Source of the DNA: Prinsepia uniflora
Taxonomy: Eukaryota > Streptophyta > Magnoliopsida > Rosales > Rosaceae
Assembly: GCA_032719365.1 (NCBI GenBank)
Contig: CM064862.1
Span: 87,966,503 to 88,030,502 of the forward strand
Reading direction: 5' to 3'
Length of the DNA stretch: 64,000 nucleotides
Numbering within the stretch: the stretch's first letter is position 1; each line of letters starts with the position of its first letter. The notes under the pieces are model-generated. The model did not search any database. It saw only the letters and a program-made list of their open reading frames with translations, and was not told where the DNA came from. Of the stretch, positions 61,701 through 64,000 are shown piece by piece. The position numbers and the translations under genes were made by a program.

Positions 61701-63220
61701 GCTAAGTATCCCTGGCACCCCTTCCTCAACATCTTACTTGCCTTCAGGGCAGAAATCACTCCGACAGGAGTTGCTCGCTGAATTCCCTGAAAAGTGGTTT
61801 CCGGTAGCCCCGGGCTCCGAAAAGTAACCCGCTTATCGACGCATTCGATAGAGGCGTGATGGAGCGTCAACCAATCCATACCCAAGATGACATCAAAGTC
61901 GTGCAAGTCCAAGAGTATCAAATCTGCCACCAGACCAACATCACCTACCATTACGGGGCACTCCCGCAACACTTGGTTCACCACAAACACATCTCCGGTG
62001 GGCGTACTCACTCCCATGTCACAGTCCAATGCGGACACCTCTCTACCCGCCAACAACTCACAGTCCCGTGAAATAAATGAATGAGTAGCTCCGGGATCAA
62101 TTAAAGCACAAACATCATGTCCAAAGATCGTGAGTGTACCTGTCACAACACCAGGCGCTGCCCTGGCCTCCTGCTGCGTAACAGCGAAAACTCGGGCCTG
62201 TGGTCCAGCTGCTCGCCCACGGCCCCGGCCCCTCTGTCCACTAGCCGCTCCGGTACCACCTCCTCGAGTGCTCCCAGTCCCAGAAACTGCAGCTGTGCTC
62301 CGTCCCTGCTCTGCTCCACCCCGACCTGCGCGACCACCCTGTGGCAAAGATGGACAATCCCTCCGGTAGTGGCCCCGCTCGCCACAGAAGAAACAGATGA
62401 CACTGGAAGCATCTCGAACAAAACCACCACCCTGCCGTCCCGTGGAAGCAACAGAAGTCGCGCTCGCCTGCGGAGCAGTCTGCGCCCTAGGCGCTCGGAA
62501 TCCGGAACCCTGATAGTTACCAGGCCTGCCATAACGATCATTGCCTGCAGATGAGGCTCCACCATAACGTCCTTTCTTCGAGGCTCCCTGACCATACGAT
62601 CCAGAATATGAACGCCCGCGACGTTGTCCACCACCAGAATACTGTGGACGCGTCGGGAGACTAGCCTCAACCCGCACCGCGGCATCAGACAACTCCCTGA
62701 GAGTAGCAAAAGCTCCGGCCGTCACAATGGCCCGTATCTCACCCCGTAAACCAAGCTCGAACCTACGGCATTTCTCAGCCTCAGTAGATACAAAGGTAGG
62801 AGCAAAACGAGCTAGCATCTGAAATTTCTGTTCATACTCAGCTACGGACATGCTCCCCTGTTGGAGCTGCAGAAACTCGGTCTCCCTAGCATCACGGAAT
62901 GAACGGGGATAATACTGATCCAGAAACCGTTCACGAAAGGTCTCCCAAGTCACTGTACGGGCATCCCAACCCGACAACTCCAGAGTGTACCACCACTCAT
63001 AAGCAGATCCATCAAGTAGAAAGGTAGCCAACACCACCCGCTCCTCAAGAGGACAGTGCATCACAGTAAAAATCCGCTCAATCCGAGAAATCCAACGGTG
63101 GGCATCCTCGGGGTCCGCTCCACCACTGAATACCGTAGCCCCAAGACGCTGGGCTCGTTCGATCGAAGCACTCTCGGCATCGCCATTAGGTCGTGGAGGG
63201 GGTTCGCGTCGCGGAGGCAT
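58760..63220 (-). CDS. Ty3/gypsy (Tekay-like) Gag-Pol polyprotein, intact
   Basis: The frame is open from 63268. I chose the start at Met17 (63220, MPPRREPPPRP), the usual Tekay Gag start, giving 1486 residues without a stop. In order: retrotransposon Gag (WISRIERIF onward), CCHC knuckle CFFCGERGHYRRDC, and protease with IDPGATHSFIS. The protease active-site triplet is DPG, not DSG/DTG. Reverse transcriptase follows (CIDYRQLNKVT, VFIDDILVYS), then RNase H (VYSDASLQGLG, VADALSRK) and integrase (zinc-binding HPGGTKMYRTL..CLICQQ, catalytic TMDFVFGLP and VSDRDPRF, GPY region). The C-terminus is chromodomain-like (VLWRNQNVEEATWEPE). All parts needed for copying appear present. It is probably autonomous or nearly so, though the protease variant needs comparison with active relatives. 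Confidence 0.95.
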   Translation of the reverse strand: MPPRREPPPRPNGDAESASIERAQRLGATVFSGGADPEDAHRWISRIERIFTVMHCPLEERVVLATFLLDGSAYEWWYTLELSGWDARTVTWETFRERFLDQYYPRSFRDARETEFLQLQQGSMSVAEYEQKFQMLARFAPTFVSTEAEKCRRFELGLRGEIRAIVTAGAFATLRELSDAAVRVEASLPTRPQYSGGGQRRGRSYSGSYGQGASKKGRYGGASSAGNDRYGRPGNYQGSGFRAPRAQTAPQASATSVASTGRQGGGFVRDASSVICFFCGERGHYRRDCPSLPQGGRAGRGGAEQGRSTAAVSGTGSTRGGGTGAASGQRGRGRGRAAGPQARVFAVTQQEARAAPGVVTGTLTIFGHDVCALIDPGATHSFISRDCELLAGREVSALDCDMGVSTPTGDVFVVNQVLRECPVMVGDVGLVADLILLDLHDFDVILGMDWLTLHHASIECVDKRVTFRSPGLPETTFQGIQRATPVGVISALKASKMLRKGCQGYLARVMDSRAAPLRVEDIPIVREFPDVFPEDLPGLPPHRDVEFTIDLVPGTQPISQTPYRTAPAELKELKAQLQELLEMGFIRPSVSPWGAPVLFVRKKDGSLRLCIDYRQLNKVTVRNKYPLPRIDDLFDQLRGAQYFSKIDLRSGYHQLRVKDEDVPKTAFRTRYGHYEFLVMPFGLTNAPAAFMDLMNRVLQPYLDHFVIVFIDDILVYSRSAEAHEEHLRMVLGTLRENQLYAKLSKCQFWLTSVSFLGHVISTDGISVDSQKIEAVAKWEQPRTVTEVRSFLGLAGYYRRFVEGFSTIAAPLTRLTRKGVKFEWDDDCERSFRELKERLTSAPILTLPDDSGEFEVYSDASLQGLGCVLMQHGKVIAYASRQLKPHERNYPTHDLELAAVVHALKIWRHHLYGATCRMFTDHKSLKYLFTQKELNVRQRRWLELIKDYDCTIEYHPGKANVVADALSRKSTHSVAHLRTVHLPLLVELRKNSIDLGLDGQGVLLANFHVRPLLVDRIVEAQSQDPVSCVLRIEVEAGERLDFTVREDGALLKEGRLCVPGVEALKKEILDEAHSSAYAMHPGGTKMYRTLREHYWWPGMKREVAEFVSRCLICQQVKAERQRPYGALQPLPIPEWKWDHLTMDFVFGLPRTPRGHDGVWMIVDRLTKSAHFLPVRENFRMTQLAQFFIDEIIRLHGTPESIVSDRDPRFTSRFWQSLQEAFGTKLRFSTAFHPQTDGQSERTIQTLEDMMRACVLQFHDTWESHLALMEFAYNNNYQASIGMAPYEALYGRQCRIPLCWTDVGERKLTKSELVELTTEKVKLIRDRLKAAQDRQKSYVDHRIRDLEFAVGDRVFLKLSPWKGVVRFGRRGKLSPRYIGPYEITERIGPVAYRLALPPELSKVHDVFHVSMLRKYVFDASHVLEDQPIELRDDLSFEEQLVQILDRKEKVLRRKTVPLVKVLWRNQNVEEATWEPEAQMREQFPYLFP

Positions 63221-63305
63221 GGCCGGTCGTCCTTCTCTGAAAGAGGCATAAGTTAGTACAATAATCAAGGCACACCCGAATGCCGGACACGAATCGTAAA
63301 CCTAG

Positions 63306-63317
63306 GCTCTGATACCA
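63306..63317 (-). other. Gypsy primer binding site (initiator Met tRNA)
   Basis: TGGTATCAGAGC on the minus strand, two bases inside the 5' LTR edge at 63320. Confidence 0.95.
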
Positions 63318-63319
63318 AT

Positions 63320-64000
63320 TGACAGGACCCACCCCGATTATCGCCTCGACAATCGGGAAGCATCCTGCTCCCGTCTGACAATCGAATCAAAAAGACCGGA
63401 AACTAGTTAAAATTACAACACACCCATTGTCAGACCAGGGAGATTAAACAAATACATCCGACTGGATGTCAAGTCCACAGTTTCACAGAGCAATATTACA
63501 AAACAAATTAAAGAACAAGTCCTACTCTGTGAACTAACTACTCCGCAACAGAAAACGTTATGCCTCCGCCTCTGCCTCGGCGCTTGCCCCCACGCTTGTA
63601 CCACGACCTGGAGGGAATTTAAAACAACAAGGTGTGAGTGGACCGAAACATAAGTTTAACAGGAAAAACAGTTTTTCCGAAATTGGGTTCGCCCTCCAGT
63701 TTTGTAATCCGCATGCATAACCAAGTATTCAAAATTTGTGTGTTAAACTTTTGAAAACTCTTTTTCCGAAACACAAGAAAAACGTTACAGGGATCGTCAT
63801 CACTCATGTAAAACCATGTAATAATACCAGATTCCAGAAATCGTCATTTTGAAACATTATTTGCACAAATCAAGTGAAACATAAAACAATAATCATGATT
63901 ATGCCGTTGGATCCATCCGAGTCTTTAAACTCAACATTAGGCCTTCCCGGGATATCAACGAGTCTTTAAACTCAAAACACGATTAGTAGGCCTCGGGGGT
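63320..64000 (-). repeat. Gypsy 5' LTR, truncated by the window end
   Basis: It is collinear with 55723-56403 of the left LTR, with two substitutions and no indel seen. It contains the terminal stem at 63373-63382/63426-63435 and the first hairpins of the array. Confidence 0.95.

Larger units (their letters stand above)
55723..64000 (-). mobile_element. Young, near-complete Tekay-like Ty3/gypsy retrotransposon
   Basis: Left LTR 55723-58725 (3003 bp), internal region 58726-63319, right LTR 63320 onward (cut by the window end; about 66,322 is expected). Read on the minus strand it has an initiator-Met primer site, one uninterrupted gag-pol frame and a polypurine tract. The 681 bp of right LTR visible differ from the left LTR at two positions by my count (c/t near 55870/63467 and g/a near 55951/63548). 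A polyprotein ending in a chromodomain-like segment and very long LTRs are typical of the Tekay/Del chromoviruses. The 5 bp before it are CATAT; the matching duplication is outside the window. Confidence 0.95.

Noticed and set aside
62143..62709. 188-codon frame inside the gypsy gag region
   Set aside because: It shares the strand but a different phase from the intact polyprotein and encodes nothing recognisable.
1..64000. tRNA, rRNA and known microRNA genes
   Set aside because: I looked for tRNA B-box-like and common microRNA sequences by eye and found none; a tRNAscan-SE and miRNA search would settle it.

Overview
This is a nuclear plant DNA window, most likely from a dicot and possibly a woody one. 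The evidence is GT-AG and GC-AG introns, plant-specific gene families (INDETERMINATE-DOMAIN zinc finger, fasciclin-like arabinogalactan protein, pectinesterase relic), Ty1/copia and Tekay-type Ty3/gypsy LTR retrotransposons, hAT-type MITEs and many AT microsatellites. The sequence alone does not identify the species. Exon models were built by eye from splice signals, reading frame and remembered family sequence.

Layout. 1-2230 is the end of a gypsy-type LTR. 2231-7161 is AT-rich and gene-free. 7162-18761 is one minus-strand copia element with 445-bp LTRs, broken by two nested gypsy-type solo LTRs (10882-13642 and 13696-16758), each with a perfect 5-bp target duplication. 18762-48250 is the gene-bearing part. 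It holds an IDD transcription factor (+, 22220-23932), a P58IPK-like ER co-chaperone of the DnaJ/TPR type (+, 28440-32356), a fasciclin-like AGP (-, 33410-34144), a pectinesterase pseudogene (+, about 36675-37262), a WDR20/creC-like WD40 protein (+, 39307-43625) and a RING-CH membrane E3 ligase (-, 44141-47951). Two hAT-type non-autonomous elements lie between the IDD and P58IPK genes. 48250-52078 is AT-rich with a long AAT microsatellite. From 52079 to the end is an LTR-retrotransposon nest: a plus-strand LTR, an opposing LTR, and inside that a very young Tekay-like gypsy element with an intact 1.5-kb-residue polyprotein whose right LTR runs off the window.

The cellular genes do not form a pathway. 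The P58IPK-like gene has two ACGTGG motifs upstream, which fits ER-stress control. The WDR20-like and RING-CH genes are convergent.

Most notable observations. (1) The gypsy-type LTRs, from several diverged families, share structured segments: hairpin arrays, a GC-rich stem and a 3'-terminal stem. Their arms change in a compensatory way between copies. (2) The LTR U3 regions carry an as-1-like TGACG pair. (3) Four of the 27 introns that can be modelled have GC donors, two of them adjacent in one gene. (4) Two solo LTRs landed about 50 bp apart in the same copia element.
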